Shown here piece by piece: positions 17,137 to 25,371 of a stretch of DNA of 64,000 bases (within the stretch, counting starts at the first letter, position 1; every line of letters starts with the position of its first letter). The translations under genes were made by a program, and so were the position numbers. The notes under the pieces are model-generated. The model was not told where the DNA came from and did not search any database. It saw nothing but the letters and a program-made list of their open reading frames with translations. Origin of the DNA: an uncultured Oscillospiraceae bacterium (GTDB lineage Bacteria > Bacillota > Clostridia > Oscillospirales > Oscillospiraceae); assembly GCA_934574095.1 (NCBI GenBank), contig CAKTMW010000001.1, positions 6,047-70,046 of the forward strand, in the 5' to 3' direction.

Positions 17137-17574
17137 TTATTTCAGCTTGGCGTATTCCGCGTCCGTGACCGGCTGGCACCACTCGTTGCTGGTGTTCTCA
17201 CCGGGAACCTCCACGGCGATGTGACTGAACCAGGAATCGGCCTTTGCTCCGTGCCAGTGCTTCACCTCCGGCGGAATGGTGATGACCGTGCCGGGGGTCA
17301 GGCTGACGGCCTCCTTGCCCTCCTCCTGATACCAGCCCTCACCGGCGGTGCAGATCAGCAGCTGGCCGCCGCCCTTGGCGGCGTGGTGGATGTGCCAGTT
17401 GTTCCGGCAGCCCGGCTCAAAGGTCACGTTGGCCAGAAACACGGCGGAAGCGCCCGGCTGCGTCAGGGGTTTCAGATAAGACTGCCCGATAAAATACTGA
17501 GCATACGCGTCGTTGGGCGCACCGATGCCGAAGGCGTCCTGCTGTGCAAAGACTTCTTTCTCCATTGTTTTCAT
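17137..17574 (-). CDS. Cupin-domain protein
   Basis: A 145-residue single-domain cupin. The metal-binding signatures are visible: NNWHIHHAAKGGGQ (first motif, His-x-His) and PPEVKHWHGA (second motif). Small cupins of this type often accompany redox proteins; substrate unknown. Start chosen at 17574 with AAGGAG about 10 bases upstream. It is last in a merR-flavodoxin-cupin operon on the minus strand (gap of 36 bases). Confidence 0.85.
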   Translation of the reverse strand: MKTMEKEVFAQQDAFGIGAPNDAYAQYFIGQSYLKPLTQPGASAVFLANVTFEPGCRNNWHIHHAAKGGGQLLICTAGEGWYQEEGKEAVSLTPGTVITIPPEVKHWHGAKADSWFSHIAVEVPGENTSNEWCQPVTDAEYAKLK

Positions 17575-17610
17575 ACTGCACACACTCCTTTTATTATATT
17601 GATGGTTCTT

Positions 17611-18252
17611 TTATAATCCCAAGCTATCCGCCCAGCTCTGTACATCCGCCGCGCCGGTGCCGGCGGAGAACCGCTGTCCCGCCAGCCAATCGGCATCAGG
17701 AGCCAGCGAATCAAGGCCGCCGAGGCTTCCGTCAATGCCGCTGCCGCCGGAGGTGGCAAAGGGAATGACGGTCTTGCCGGAGAAGTCGTAGCTCTCCAGA
17801 AACGTATAGACGATCTTCGGTGCCTGTCCCCACCAGATGGGATGGCCGATGAACACCACGTCATACCCGTCCATATTGTCCACACTGCCGGAGATGGCGG
17901 GGCGGGCGGCATCGTCGTTCTGCTCCTGATTGGCCCGGCAGCCGTCGGTGTTATAGTCCAGATCGGCGTCGGTGTAAGGCTCCTGGGGCACGATCTCGTA
18001 AAGGTCGGCGTCCAGCGCTGCTTGCAGATATTCCGCGATGGTTTTGGTATGGCCGGTGGCGGAGAAATAGGCCACCAGCACCTTGCTGCCGGTGCTTTCC
18101 GGCGTTTCCTCAGTGGGAGCGGGATCGGCGGCATCCGCGGCAGCATTGTTTTTCGGCTCGTCCGCCGCATTGCTGTCGGCGTTGGTCACGCCGCAGGCCG
18201 CCAGCGTTAGCACCATGGCTGCCGCCAGCAGCAGGGAAAACAGTTTCTTCAT
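17611..18252 (-). CDS. Flavodoxin-like lipoprotein
   Basis: A 213-residue protein. Residues 1-20 form a lipoprotein signal peptide with lipobox LAACG. A low-complexity Ala/Asp/Pro linker follows (about 22-55), and then a flavodoxin fold beginning VLVAYFSATGHTKTIAEYL, whose STGHT-type loop binds FMN phosphate. Aromatic IWWGQAP also contacts flavin in relatives. It would work as an FMN redox protein on the outer face of the membrane. The start (18252) with GGAGTG lies just after the merR stop. Confidence 0.9.
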   Translation of the reverse strand: MKKLFSLLLAAAMVLTLAACGVTNADSNAADEPKNNAAADAADPAPTEETPESTGSKVLVAYFSATGHTKTIAEYLQAALDADLYEIVPQEPYTDADLDYNTDGCRANQEQNDDAARPAISGSVDNMDGYDVVFIGHPIWWGQAPKIVYTFLESYDFSGKTVIPFATSGGSGIDGSLGGLDSLAPDADWLAGQRFSAGTGAADVQSWADSLGL

Positions 18253-18256
18253 GTGG

Positions 18257-18610
18257 TCACACTCCTTTTTCTTTTTGTATCTCATGGCGCAGATAGTCCA
18301 GCCGCTGAAGCTGGCGCTCACGGAAGTGAATTTCGTCTAAGGTTTCCTTCCGTTTTTCCTCCATCATCCGCAGCCGCTGCCTGCCGCTGTCCGGCTGCTC
18401 CAGCAGGAGACGCATATAGATCTCCACCTCCTCGGCGGTAAAACCGATGTCATGCAGCGTCATGATGGTGCTGAGCCGTTCCAGGTTCTCGTCATCGTAC
18501 TGCCAAGCGCCCATTACCTTTTTCACCGCGCCGCACAGTCCCCAGCTTTCATACTCGTCCAGAATATGGGGCGGGATACGGTAGCGCTGGCTGGCCTCGT
18601 CCTTTGTCAT
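18257..18610 (-). CDS. MerR-family regulator
   Basis: A 117-residue protein with a shortened MerR helix-turn-helix (MTKDEASQRYRIPPHILDEYESWG) and a C-terminal coiled coil ending LDYLRHEIQKEKG. The start at 18610 fits the TAGGAG site; an ATG two codons upstream is too close to it. It heads the flavodoxin-cupin operon and probably controls it through the palindrome at 18632-18660. Confidence 0.85.
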   Translation of the reverse strand: MTKDEASQRYRIPPHILDEYESWGLCGAVKKVMGAWQYDDENLERLSTIMTLHDIGFTAEEVEIYMRLLLEQPDSGRQRLRMMEEKRKETLDEIHFRERQLQRLDYLRHEIQKEKGV

Positions 18611-18631
18611 GGCCATCACTCCTAAAGTAAA

Positions 18632-18660
18632 ATACAGGCATCCTCTGTGGATACCTGTAT
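18632..18660 (-). promoter_or_regulatory. MerR-type operator palindrome
   Basis: Arms ATACAGGCATCC and GGATACCTGTAT flank TCTGT, with one mismatch. The core GGATACC/GGTATCC around a five-base centre closely resembles operators of MerR regulators, which sit between -35 and -10 boxes. Confidence 0.75.
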
Positions 18661-18714
18661 TGTATACTCTCTTAGGCCATATGTCGAATACCTGGTTTGA
18701 GGACGCAGAAATGC

Positions 18715-19581
18715 CTAAAGCGTATTTTTGATGCCATCCAGAAACTGCTTCGCCGCCGGAGAATAGGCCTGATCCTTCTTCCACGCCAGCACCGTGCCCG
18801 TTTCCAGCGTGGGGGAGAGGGGCACGAAGGTCAGCGCGTCGGAAAGACTGCCGAAATCATAGCACAGCGCCGCGCCGACACCGTTTTTTACCATGTTGGC
18901 GGCGTTCAGGATCAGGTTGAAGGCGGCAGCCACCTCGATCTTCTCATAGGCGTCGCCAAACCAGCCCGCCAGCTCATTGCGAACCGTCTCGCGGCCGCTG
19001 ATGAGCAGCGGAACGCCGATCAGATCGTTGGGCGTGACGGCGTCTTTTCGTGCCAAGGGATGGGTCTTGGGGACCAGTACGCCCCAGCGGTCCTTTTGCG
19101 GCATCCGCAAAAACGCGTACCGGCCGATGTCCACCGGCTCGGCCAGCAATCCCATGTCCAGCAGGCCCTTTTCGATGCGCTCCTTCACATCGTCGGCGAT
19201 GGCGCTGTAAATGCGGAACTGCACCAGCGGATGCTGCCTGCGGAATGTCCGGATATGCTCCGAAAGAAACGTCATGGCGGCGGTCTCGCCGCAGCCGATG
19301 GCGACCTCGCCGGTCAGCTCCTCCTCGTGATGCTGCAATTCCCGCTCCGCCTTGTCCGCCAGCTCCACGATCTCCTGCGCTCTGCGGCGCAGCAGCATCC
19401 CGTCCTCCGTCAGGACGACCCGGTACTGGCTGCGGTGGAACAGCTTGACGCCCAATTCGTCCTCCAGCTGCATCAGCTGGCGGGAGAGGGTGGGCTGCGT
19501 CACACGGAGCAGCGCCGCCGCTTTTGTGATATTTTCCTCCCGCGCCACAGCGAGAAAGTAGCGCAGCACCCGCAGTTCCAT
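18715..19581 (-). CDS. LysR-family regulator
   Basis: A 288-residue LysR protein: N-terminal winged helix (MELRVLRYFLAVAREENITK, recognition TQPTLSRQLMQLE) and a ligand-binding domain typical of the family (EVAIGCGET...; VLVPKTHPLA). It is transcribed away from an aldo/keto reductase remnant (19662-19781), which was probably its target. A 13-bp inverted repeat lies in the promoter region. Confidence 0.93.
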   Translation of the reverse strand: MELRVLRYFLAVAREENITKAAALLRVTQPTLSRQLMQLEDELGVKLFHRSQYRVVLTEDGMLLRRRAQEIVELADKAERELQHHEEELTGEVAIGCGETAAMTFLSEHIRTFRRQHPLVQFRIYSAIADDVKERIEKGLLDMGLLAEPVDIGRYAFLRMPQKDRWGVLVPKTHPLARKDAVTPNDLIGVPLLISGRETVRNELAGWFGDAYEKIEVAAAFNLILNAANMVKNGVGAALCYDFGSLSDALTFVPLSPTLETGTVLAWKKDQAYSPAAKQFLDGIKNTL

Positions 19582-19606
19582 AGAATCACCTCAAGAATAG
19601 CATAGC

Positions 19607-19647
19607 GCGCTTCAGGCATTTTTGCAAGGCAAATATGCCTGAAGCGC
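19607..19647. promoter_or_regulatory. 13-bp inverted repeat upstream of the LysR gene
   Basis: Perfect arms GCGCTTCAGGCAT (19607-19619) and ATGCCTGAAGCGC (19635-19647) are separated by 15 bases. Location, 26 bases from the LysR start, fits a LysR operator acting on both directions. Confidence 0.6.
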
Positions 19648-19661
19648 CATATAAAGTGAGA

Positions 19662-19781
19662 ATAAACGGTCTTTCCCTAACTGCCGCCGAAATGGCGCAG
19701 CTGACCGCGCTGGACAGGCGCGAACCCCTCATCGGCAAGCCGGAAACGCCGGAGCTGGTGGAATTCTCGCTGACATGGTGA
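19662..19781 (+). pseudogene. Aldo/keto reductase, C-terminal remnant
   Basis: Forty codons in one frame end at TGA (19779-19781) and read ...LSLTAAEMAQLTALDRRE...LIGKPETPELVEF. This is the usual end of aldo/keto reductases (LSxEEMxxIxALD). The rest of the gene, normally about 280 residues, is absent, and the promoter region directly abuts the remnant. Confidence 0.55.
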
Positions 19782-19848
19782 AGAGGAATAGCGCCGCTGC
19801 CGCCGCGAGATGCGTCAGCGTGTGAGCCGATGGCGGCGTAAAAAGTAC

Positions 19849-19881
19849 CGTGCCGTTTGCCCTAACAGGGCAAACGGCACG
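19849..19881. terminator. Hairpin downstream of the acetyltransferase gene
   Basis: Perfect arms CGTGCCGTTTGCCCT/AGGGCAAACGGCACG with three loop bases. The T tract is poor, so it could be a weak terminator. Confidence 0.6.
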
Positions 19882-19888
19882 ATATACG

Positions 19889-20524
19889 CTAATCCTTGAT
19901 GTGCCTGATCTTCTCCATATCCCCGCTGCACAGGGCGTCCATATTCCGGAATATCTTTTCCGCGTCCCAGTCCCACCACCGGAGCTTCAAAAGGTATTCC
20001 GTCAAGGTCTCATCGAACCGGCGGCGGATCACCCGGCAGGGATTGCCGCCCGCCACGCAGTAGGCAGGAATATCCTTCACCACGACGGAATCCGCTGCGA
20101 TGATGGCGCCGTCACCGATATGAACGCCCGGCATCACCGTCACGTTCTGACCGATCCACACATCGTTCCCCACGACCGTATCGCCCTTCAGCGGCAGCTC
20201 CTCAAGGGTGGGCGCAAACCGCTCCCAGCCGCCGCCCATAATGTTGAAGGGATAGGTGGTCACGCTGTTCATGCGGTGATTCGCACCGTTCATCACAAAC
20301 TCGATCCCTCTGGCGATGGCGCAGAATTTGCCGATGATAAGCTTGTCACCCAGGAATTCGTAGTGATGGGTCACGTGCTCCTGGAACCGTTCCGCGCCGT
20401 CCACGTCGTCGTAATAGGTGTAATCTCCCACCACGATATTGGGGCGGGTGATCACATTTTTGATGTAAACCACCTGCTTGATGGCCTTATTGGGATAGAT
20501 GCTGTTGGGGTCTGGCCCTGTCAT
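19889..20524 (-). CDS. CatB/Vat-type O-acetyltransferase
   Basis: A 211-residue left-handed beta-helix acetyltransferase. Its opening (GPDPNSIYPN...VVGDYTYYDD) and the hexapeptide region (VGNDVWIGQNVTVMPGVHIG) match the xenobiotic acetyltransferase group (CatB, Vat). The group includes enzymes inactivating streptogramin A or chloramphenicol, using acetyl-CoA. The active-site His lies in GANHRMNSVTTYPF. Resistance activity cannot be assumed, as many chromosomal members have other roles. Confidence 0.88.
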   Translation of the reverse strand: MTGPDPNSIYPNKAIKQVVYIKNVITRPNIVVGDYTYYDDVDGAERFQEHVTHHYEFLGDKLIIGKFCAIARGIEFVMNGANHRMNSVTTYPFNIMGGGWERFAPTLEELPLKGDTVVGNDVWIGQNVTVMPGVHIGDGAIIAADSVVVKDIPAYCVAGGNPCRVIRRRFDETLTEYLLKLRWWDWDAEKIFRNMDALCSGDMEKIRHIKD

Positions 20525-20712
20525 ACCGCTCGCCCTCCTTTACGCTTCCGCTCTGCCGACTCTTTTTCATCAAGTATAGCATAGGGGACGCTTTTCGTCC
20601 ACAAAAGGCGGACGCTTTTTAAGCGGACTTGCGCCGCAAGATCATGTGTACCTCCGCATCGCTGCAGCGGCATATCATCGCGCTGCCAAAAGCCGCTTTG
20701 CGGCTTCTGCCG

Positions 20713-21597
20713 TTATTGATCTCCGTTCTCCGCCACCCATGTCCGCACATAGTCCACGAACAGGCGGGTGGAGTTGGACAATGCCTTCTCGTCCTTCACG
20801 CCGATACCGATGGTGCGGTGGAAGGTCATGGGCGGACGGCAGGCGGTAATGGGCGCGGGACTGTGGCGCACCATCAGCTCCGGCAGCAGACTGATGCCCA
20901 GCCCTTCCGACACCATGGACAAAATCGTCCGGTCCTCACGGGCCACATACTTCACGTTGGGCCGGATGCCCATCTCGTCAAAGGCCGCCATGATCTCATA
21001 GTCGTCGCCCTCCTCCAGCTGGATAAAGGGCTCCGACGCCAGCAGCTCCTTGGGAAAGGTCTCGCTGCCCGCGTAAGGGTGGTCGCAGGGCACGATGACC
21101 TGCAATTCGTCCCGGTGCAGGGCGTAGGTCTGCAAGCGCTTCACCGACGGCAGCCGCAGAAAGCCGCAGTCCACCGCGCCGGTGACGATCCAGTTCTCGA
21201 TCTGGTCGTAGAAATCGCCGGTGACCACCTCGAATTCAATATTGGGGTACAGCTTGCCGAAGCTCTTCAGGATGCGGGGCAGCCACTGGGCCGACACGCT
21301 GGAAAAGGTGGCGATCTTCACCAGGCCGCTATCCATGTCCTTCAGACCCTCCACCGTCTGCATCAGGGCGTGGTGGGCGGCGCACAGCTTCTCGATCTTG
21401 GGCAGCACCGCCCGGCCGTCCGCCGTCAGCACCACGCCGCCCCGGTTGCGGCTGAGGAGCGTGATGCCCAGCTCGCTCTCCAGCGACGTGATGGCGTGAC
21501 TGATGCCGGACTGGGTGAAGTTCAGCGCCTCCGCCGCCTTGGTAAAGGTGCCGCAGGACACCACCTTCAAAAACACCTGATACTTGGAAATACTCAT
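20713..21597 (-). CDS. LysR-family regulator
   Basis: A 294-residue LysR protein with the winged helix (MSISKYQVFLKVVSCGTFTKAAEALNF split over residues 1-27; recognition TQSGISHAITSLE) and a periplasmic-binding-like effector domain. The start at 21597 has GAGGTG upstream, preferred over an ATG 13 codons earlier. It is divergent from the zinc-ribbon gene. A short hairpin with T run follows it on the minus strand (about 20689-20708). Confidence 0.92.
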   Translation of the reverse strand: MSISKYQVFLKVVSCGTFTKAAEALNFTQSGISHAITSLESELGITLLSRNRGGVVLTADGRAVLPKIEKLCAAHHALMQTVEGLKDMDSGLVKIATFSSVSAQWLPRILKSFGKLYPNIEFEVVTGDFYDQIENWIVTGAVDCGFLRLPSVKRLQTYALHRDELQVIVPCDHPYAGSETFPKELLASEPFIQLEEGDDYEIMAAFDEMGIRPNVKYVAREDRTILSMVSEGLGISLLPELMVRHSPAPITACRPPMTFHRTIGIGVKDEKALSNSTRLFVDYVRTWVAENGDQ

Positions 21598-21671
21598 GAG
21601 ATGCACCTCGCTGTCGTCTATGCGGCTATTATACATGACGACCGCTCATGAAATCAATAGCAAAGATGCGT

Positions 21672-21700
21672 TTTACAAATGCGAGCTTCCGTGCTATCCT
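21672..21700 (+). promoter_or_regulatory. Promoter of the zinc-ribbon gene
   Basis: TTTACA (21672-21677) and TATCCT (21695-21700), 17 bases apart. The same hexamers and spacing are used before rpsO (45399-45427). Confidence 0.65.
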
Positions 21701-21732
21701 ATGTACAGCTTACGAAACGGAGGATGTGAACC

Positions 21733-21951
21733 ATGGCCGCGCCTGCGAAGACCATCCGCTGCGCCCTGTGCGGCAGCAGCAATGTGGCATACCGGAACGG
21801 ACGCTACTGCTGCGTTTCCTGCGGCGCCCGCGGCGACCATCCCATGTCCGACGCGGAGTTGGCCTGCATCGACCAGGCCCTTTCCCTGGGCGGTGACAGT
21901 ACGGAGCTGGCGGCGCTGCGACGCCGCTATCCCCGGCTGCGAGTCAGATGA
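21733..21951 (+). CDS. Small zinc-ribbon protein
   Basis: A 72-residue protein with two CxxC pairs (CALCGSSN and CCVSCGAR) 17 residues apart, which would bind one zinc as a zinc ribbon. A helical tail follows. It has a GGAGG site 8-9 bases upstream. No specific family is recognised; it may bind nucleic acid. Confidence 0.7.
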   Translation: MAAPAKTIRCALCGSSNVAYRNGRYCCVSCGARGDHPMSDAELACIDQALSLGGDSTELAALRRRYPRLRVR

Positions 21952-22005
21952 TCCCCCTATCTGTACCCAATCTTTTCCATAATGAGGGCATCCTCCCCTC
22001 GGATC

Positions 22006-22040
22006 GCACCCGGCCACCCGCCCGTGGCCGGGTGCGGTTT
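22006..22040 (+). terminator. Terminator after the zinc-ribbon gene
   Basis: Arms GCACCCGGCCAC/GTGGCCGGGTGC followed by GGTTTT. Confidence 0.8.
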
Positions 22041-22086
22041 TGCGCCCTCTCGGACAAACCATATCCATCCACAAGGAGGTCTTTCC

Positions 22087-22389
22087 ATGCGCATCAACTG
22101 GTTTAAGGACGAGAACCATCTCATCTACATCAACGGCGAGACACAGCTGACGGAGCTGGAGCGGACGCTGCGCTTCCCCGGTCTGGCGGAGGCGGCCAAC
22201 GCGCTGCGGCAGCGCCCCACAGCGGAGGGCTTTACCATCAAAGGCCCCAAGCGCACCAGCGGACGGCTGTTCGTTCCGGACCTGGCCTTTGGCGAGCACA
22301 TCGAAATGGGCGAAAACATCTTCTTTTTCATGGGAGAGATGCGGGAGTGCTACGTCATCTACTGGCCCGACGCGCCGGTAGCCAAATAG
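22087..22389 (+). CDS. Hypothetical protein, 100 residues
   Basis: A soluble, mixed-charge protein that starts MRINWFKDENHLIYI, with an excellent AAGGAGG site 7 bases before the ATG. It lacks cysteines apart from one (RECYV), signal peptide or membrane helix. No family recognised. It sits after a terminator, so it is probably expressed alone. Confidence 0.65.
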   Translation: MRINWFKDENHLIYINGETQLTELERTLRFPGLAEAANALRQRPTAEGFTIKGPKRTSGRLFVPDLAFGEHIEMGENIFFFMGEMRECYVIYWPDAPVAK

Positions 22390-22419
22390 GTCCGGCGCGG
22401 GAGGCGGGACAGCCGGCGG

Positions 22420-22527
22420 CTTCTGTCCGCCGGAGAAGGACGCGCCGCTCTCGCCGATCACGGTCTGGTAGCCGTTGGCCCGTGCGGCTACCTCCACCAG
22501 GGTGTCTGTGGCGTCTCGGCGGCCCAT
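22420..22527 (-). pseudogene. ABC transporter ATPase remnant
   Basis: About 36 codons on the minus strand read ...TLVEVAARANGYQTVIGESGASFSGGQ (in pieces). This resembles the stretch before and including the signature loop of an ABC exporter (DGYxTVIGExGxxLSGGQ). Neither Walker motif is nearby and the frame then runs into unrelated sequence. A small decayed fragment; the match is short. Confidence 0.4.
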
Positions 22528-22532
22528 CGGCA

Positions 22533-22573
22533 GAAGAAGAGCCGGACGCCCCGCCGTCCGGCTCTTCTTTTTT
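22533..22573. terminator. Hairpin at the end of the gcv operon
   Basis: Arms AAGAAGAGCCGGACG/CGTCCGGCTCTTCTT around CCCCGC. The T tract is on the plus strand; the hairpin lies 7 bases beyond the lpd stop. Confidence 0.8.
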
Positions 22574-22579
22574 CCGCGT

Positions 22580-23962
22580 TCAGGTCAGCTTGGCGGTCAG
22601 GGCGTCCAGCGCCTCGGTCATGGCCTCCTCGAAGGAGGGGTGGGGCCGCATGACGCGGCGCAGCTCCTCCGCCGTCTGGCGGTTCACCATGGCGGCGCTG
22701 ATCTGAGAGATCATGTCGCTGGCGTGCTGGCACATGAGGGACGCGCCCAGAATCTCACGGGTCTCGGCGTGGGCCACGATCTTCATGAAGCAGCGGCCCG
22801 GGTCCTCGATAACGGTGCGGGCGTTGCCGAACATGGTGCACTTGCCCACGGCGGCGGGAATGCCCCGCTCCTTGGCCTCGGCCTCGGTGATGCCCACCAC
22901 GGCGATCTCCGGTGTGCTGTAAATGCAGCTGGGGATCACGTTCAGGTCAACGTGGTCCTGAACGCCGCACATCCGCTCCACACAGGCGGTGCCCTGGGCG
23001 GCGGCCACGTGGGCCAGCTGCACCGGGGAGGAGGCATCGCCGATGGCGTACACGCCGGGAATGCTGGTCTGGAAATTCTCGTCCACTTTCAGGCTCTTGC
23101 CCCGCGTCTCCGGGTCCATACCCTCGGCGAACACGCCGTCCCAATAGGCGCGGCGGCCGATGGCGCACAGCACCTTTTCGCCGGTGACGGTCTTTTCCGC
23201 GCCCTTTTGCAGCACGTGGACGGCAAGGCCGATCTCCGTCTCCTCCAGCGACTGCACCATGGCGCCCGTCAGCACGTCGACACCCTGCTTCTTCATGATC
23301 TGCTGGAGATTTTGGCCCAGCTCACGGTCCATGTTGGGCAGCAGGCGGTCCATGCCTTCCACCAGCGTGACGGCGCAGCCCAGATTCCGGTAAAAGGTGG
23401 CGAACTCCACGCCGATGACGCCGCCGCCGATAATGACCAGCGAGTCATAGAGCCGGCCGCAGCCCTCCAGCAGCTCGTCGGAGGTCATGACGCCGGGGAG
23501 ATCCAACCCGGGGATGGGGGGCCGGACGTTGACGGAGCCGGTGGCGATGAGGATACGCTCAGCGGTATAGCGGTTCACCGTGCCGTCGGCGGCGGTAACA
23601 TCCACCTGACCGGGCGCGGCGATGCGGCCCACGCCCTCGATAAGATCGACCTTTGCGGACTTGAGAAGCCCATGGATGCCGCTGCGGAGCTTTTCCGACA
23701 CGCCGCGCTTATAGGCGAAGATCTCGCTTATGTCGAAGGTGGCGTTCGCCGCGTGAACGCCCATGGACGCGCCGTCCACCGCGTCCCGGTAGACCTGGGA
23801 GGCGTGGAGCAGCGTCTTGGTGGGGATGCAGCCCCGGTTCAGGCAGGTGCCGCCCACTTCGCGGCACTCCACCACGGCGGTGTGCAGACCCAGCGCGGCG
23901 GCCCGCAGCGCTGCGGTATAGCCGCCGGGGCCTGCGCCGATGACGATCAGTTGATAATCCAT
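22580..23962 (-). CDS. lpdA: Dihydrolipoyl dehydrogenase (glycine cleavage L-protein)
   Basis: A 460-residue flavoprotein that reoxidises the lipoyl arm of GcvH with NAD+. The FAD-binding GAGPGGY is at residues 9-15, the redox disulfide is in GGTCLNRGCIPTK (about 38-50), a second Rossmann motif is GGGVIGVEFA, and the C-terminal dimer interface begins with a His-containing segment (MRPHPSFEEAM). It is last in the gcv operon, 2 bases after gcvPB. Confidence 0.95.
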   Translation of the reverse strand: MDYQLIVIGAGPGGYTAALRAAALGLHTAVVECREVGGTCLNRGCIPTKTLLHASQVYRDAVDGASMGVHAANATFDISEIFAYKRGVSEKLRSGIHGLLKSAKVDLIEGVGRIAAPGQVDVTAADGTVNRYTAERILIATGSVNVRPPIPGLDLPGVMTSDELLEGCGRLYDSLVIIGGGVIGVEFATFYRNLGCAVTLVEGMDRLLPNMDRELGQNLQQIMKKQGVDVLTGAMVQSLEETEIGLAVHVLQKGAEKTVTGEKVLCAIGRRAYWDGVFAEGMDPETRGKSLKVDENFQTSIPGVYAIGDASSPVQLAHVAAAQGTACVERMCGVQDHVDLNVIPSCIYSTPEIAVVGITEAEAKERGIPAAVGKCTMFGNARTVIEDPGRCFMKIVAHAETREILGASLMCQHASDMISQISAAMVNRQTAEELRRVMRPHPSFEEAMTEALDALTAKLT

Positions 23963-23964
23963 TG

Positions 23965-25371
23965 TTATTCCTCCGGCTGCCAGCGCACCACGGGATGACG
24001 GGCGGCCTTCACCTCGTCGGGACGGCCGATGGGCATGTGGTGGGGCGCGGTATGCATGGTCTCCGCGTCGTCATGGGCCTTCTGATACAGCGCCCGCAGC
24101 ACAGCGGCGGCGTGTTCCAGCGTTTCGGGGCCCTCCGTCTCGGTGGGCTCCAGCATCAGCGCTTCGTGGACGATCAGCGGGAAGTACATCGTAGGCGGAT
24201 GGATGCCCTCGTCGATGAGGGACTTGGACACGTCCAGCGCCGTGACGCCGGTGGTTTTTTTCAGGTCGCTGAGGTCCAGCACGAACTCATGCATACAGAT
24301 GCGGTCATAGGCGGGGGTGTAGGTACCCTTCAGCAGATGCATGAGGTAGTTGGCGTTCAGCACCGCGTTCCGGGCGGCTTCGGGGATGCCCTCGCGGCCC
24401 AGCGTCAGCAGATAGGCCAGCGCCCGGACCACCACCAGGAAGTTGCCCCGGAAGCCCCGCACCTGAATGTGGCCCGGCTCCTCCGCCGTGGCGCTGTGGG
24501 GCAGATAGGGGGACAGGAAGCTCTTGCAGCCCACCGCACCTGCGCCGGGGCCGCCGCCGCCGTGAGGCGTGGCGAAGGTCTTGTGTAGGTTCATGTGGAT
24601 GCAGTCAAAGCCCATATCGCCGGGACGGACAACGCCCATGACGGCGTTCAGGTTCGCGCCGTCGTAGTAGCACAGGCCGCCGGCCTCGTGGACAAGGCGG
24701 GTGATCTCCAGAATGTTGTGGTCAAAAATGCCCACGGTGTTGGGGTTGGTCAGCATCAGACCGGCGGTATCCTCGCCCAGCACGGCACGGAGCGCGTCCA
24801 GATCCACGCAGCCGTCAGGGCCGGAGGCGATGTTCACCACCTGATAGCCGCACATGGCGGCAGTGGCGGGGTTGGTGCCGTGGGCGCTGTCGGGCACGAT
24901 GATCTTGGTGCGCTTATGGTCGCCCCGTGCGTCGTGGTACTGCTTGATCAGCAGTACGCCGGTGAACTCGCCGTGAGCGCCGGCGGCAGGCTGGAAGGTC
25001 ATGTCGTCCATGCCGGTGATCTCGCACAGGTAGGACCTGGCGGTATCCAGCACCTGCTGCACACCCTGCTGGTCGGCGGCGGGAGCCAACGGGTGGACGG
25101 CGGTAAAGCCCTCCAGCGCGGCCACCTCCTCGTCGATGCGGGGGTTATACTTCATGGTGCAGGAGCCCAGGGGATAGAAGCCGCAGTTGACGCCGTGGAC
25201 TTGCTGGCAAAGCTCGGTATAGTGGCGGGAGATATCGGTCTCGCTCATTTCCGGCAGGGCGGGCTTGCTCTCGCGCCGCAGGGATGCGGGCAGCTTGACC
25301 TCAGGCACGTCACAGGCGGGCAAAAGACTGCAATGACGGCCGGGAACGCTCTTTTCAAAAATCAGCTTCAT
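23965..25371 (-). CDS. gcvPB: Glycine decarboxylase subunit 2 (P-protein beta)
   Basis: A 468-residue PLP enzyme subunit. The cofactor lysine is in NLHKTFATPHGGGGPG, and LGSCTMKYNPR is a family hallmark. With GcvPA it decarboxylates glycine and passes the aminomethyl group to GcvH. The start at 25371 overlaps the end of gcvPA by four bases and uses GGAGGTG, so the two subunits are translationally coupled. Two-subunit P-proteins are typical of Firmicutes and archaea. Confidence 0.96.
   Translation of the reverse strand: MKLIFEKSVPGRHCSLLPACDVPEVKLPASLRRESKPALPEMSETDISRHYTELCQQVHGVNCGFYPLGSCTMKYNPRIDEEVAALEGFTAVHPLAPAADQQGVQQVLDTARSYLCEITGMDDMTFQPAAGAHGEFTGVLLIKQYHDARGDHKRTKIIVPDSAHGTNPATAAMCGYQVVNIASGPDGCVDLDALRAVLGEDTAGLMLTNPNTVGIFDHNILEITRLVHEAGGLCYYDGANLNAVMGVVRPGDMGFDCIHMNLHKTFATPHGGGGPGAGAVGCKSFLSPYLPHSATAEEPGHIQVRGFRGNFLVVVRALAYLLTLGREGIPEAARNAVLNANYLMHLLKGTYTPAYDRICMHEFVLDLSDLKKTTGVTALDVSKSLIDEGIHPPTMYFPLIVHEALMLEPTETEGPETLEHAAAVLRALYQKAHDDAETMHTAPHHMPIGRPDEVKAARHPVVRWQPEE

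Noticed and set aside
21694..22527. A 277-residue minus-strand frame
   Set aside because: It runs antisense through two well-supported small genes. Only its first ~36 codons, which lie outside them, resemble a real protein (an ABC remnant).
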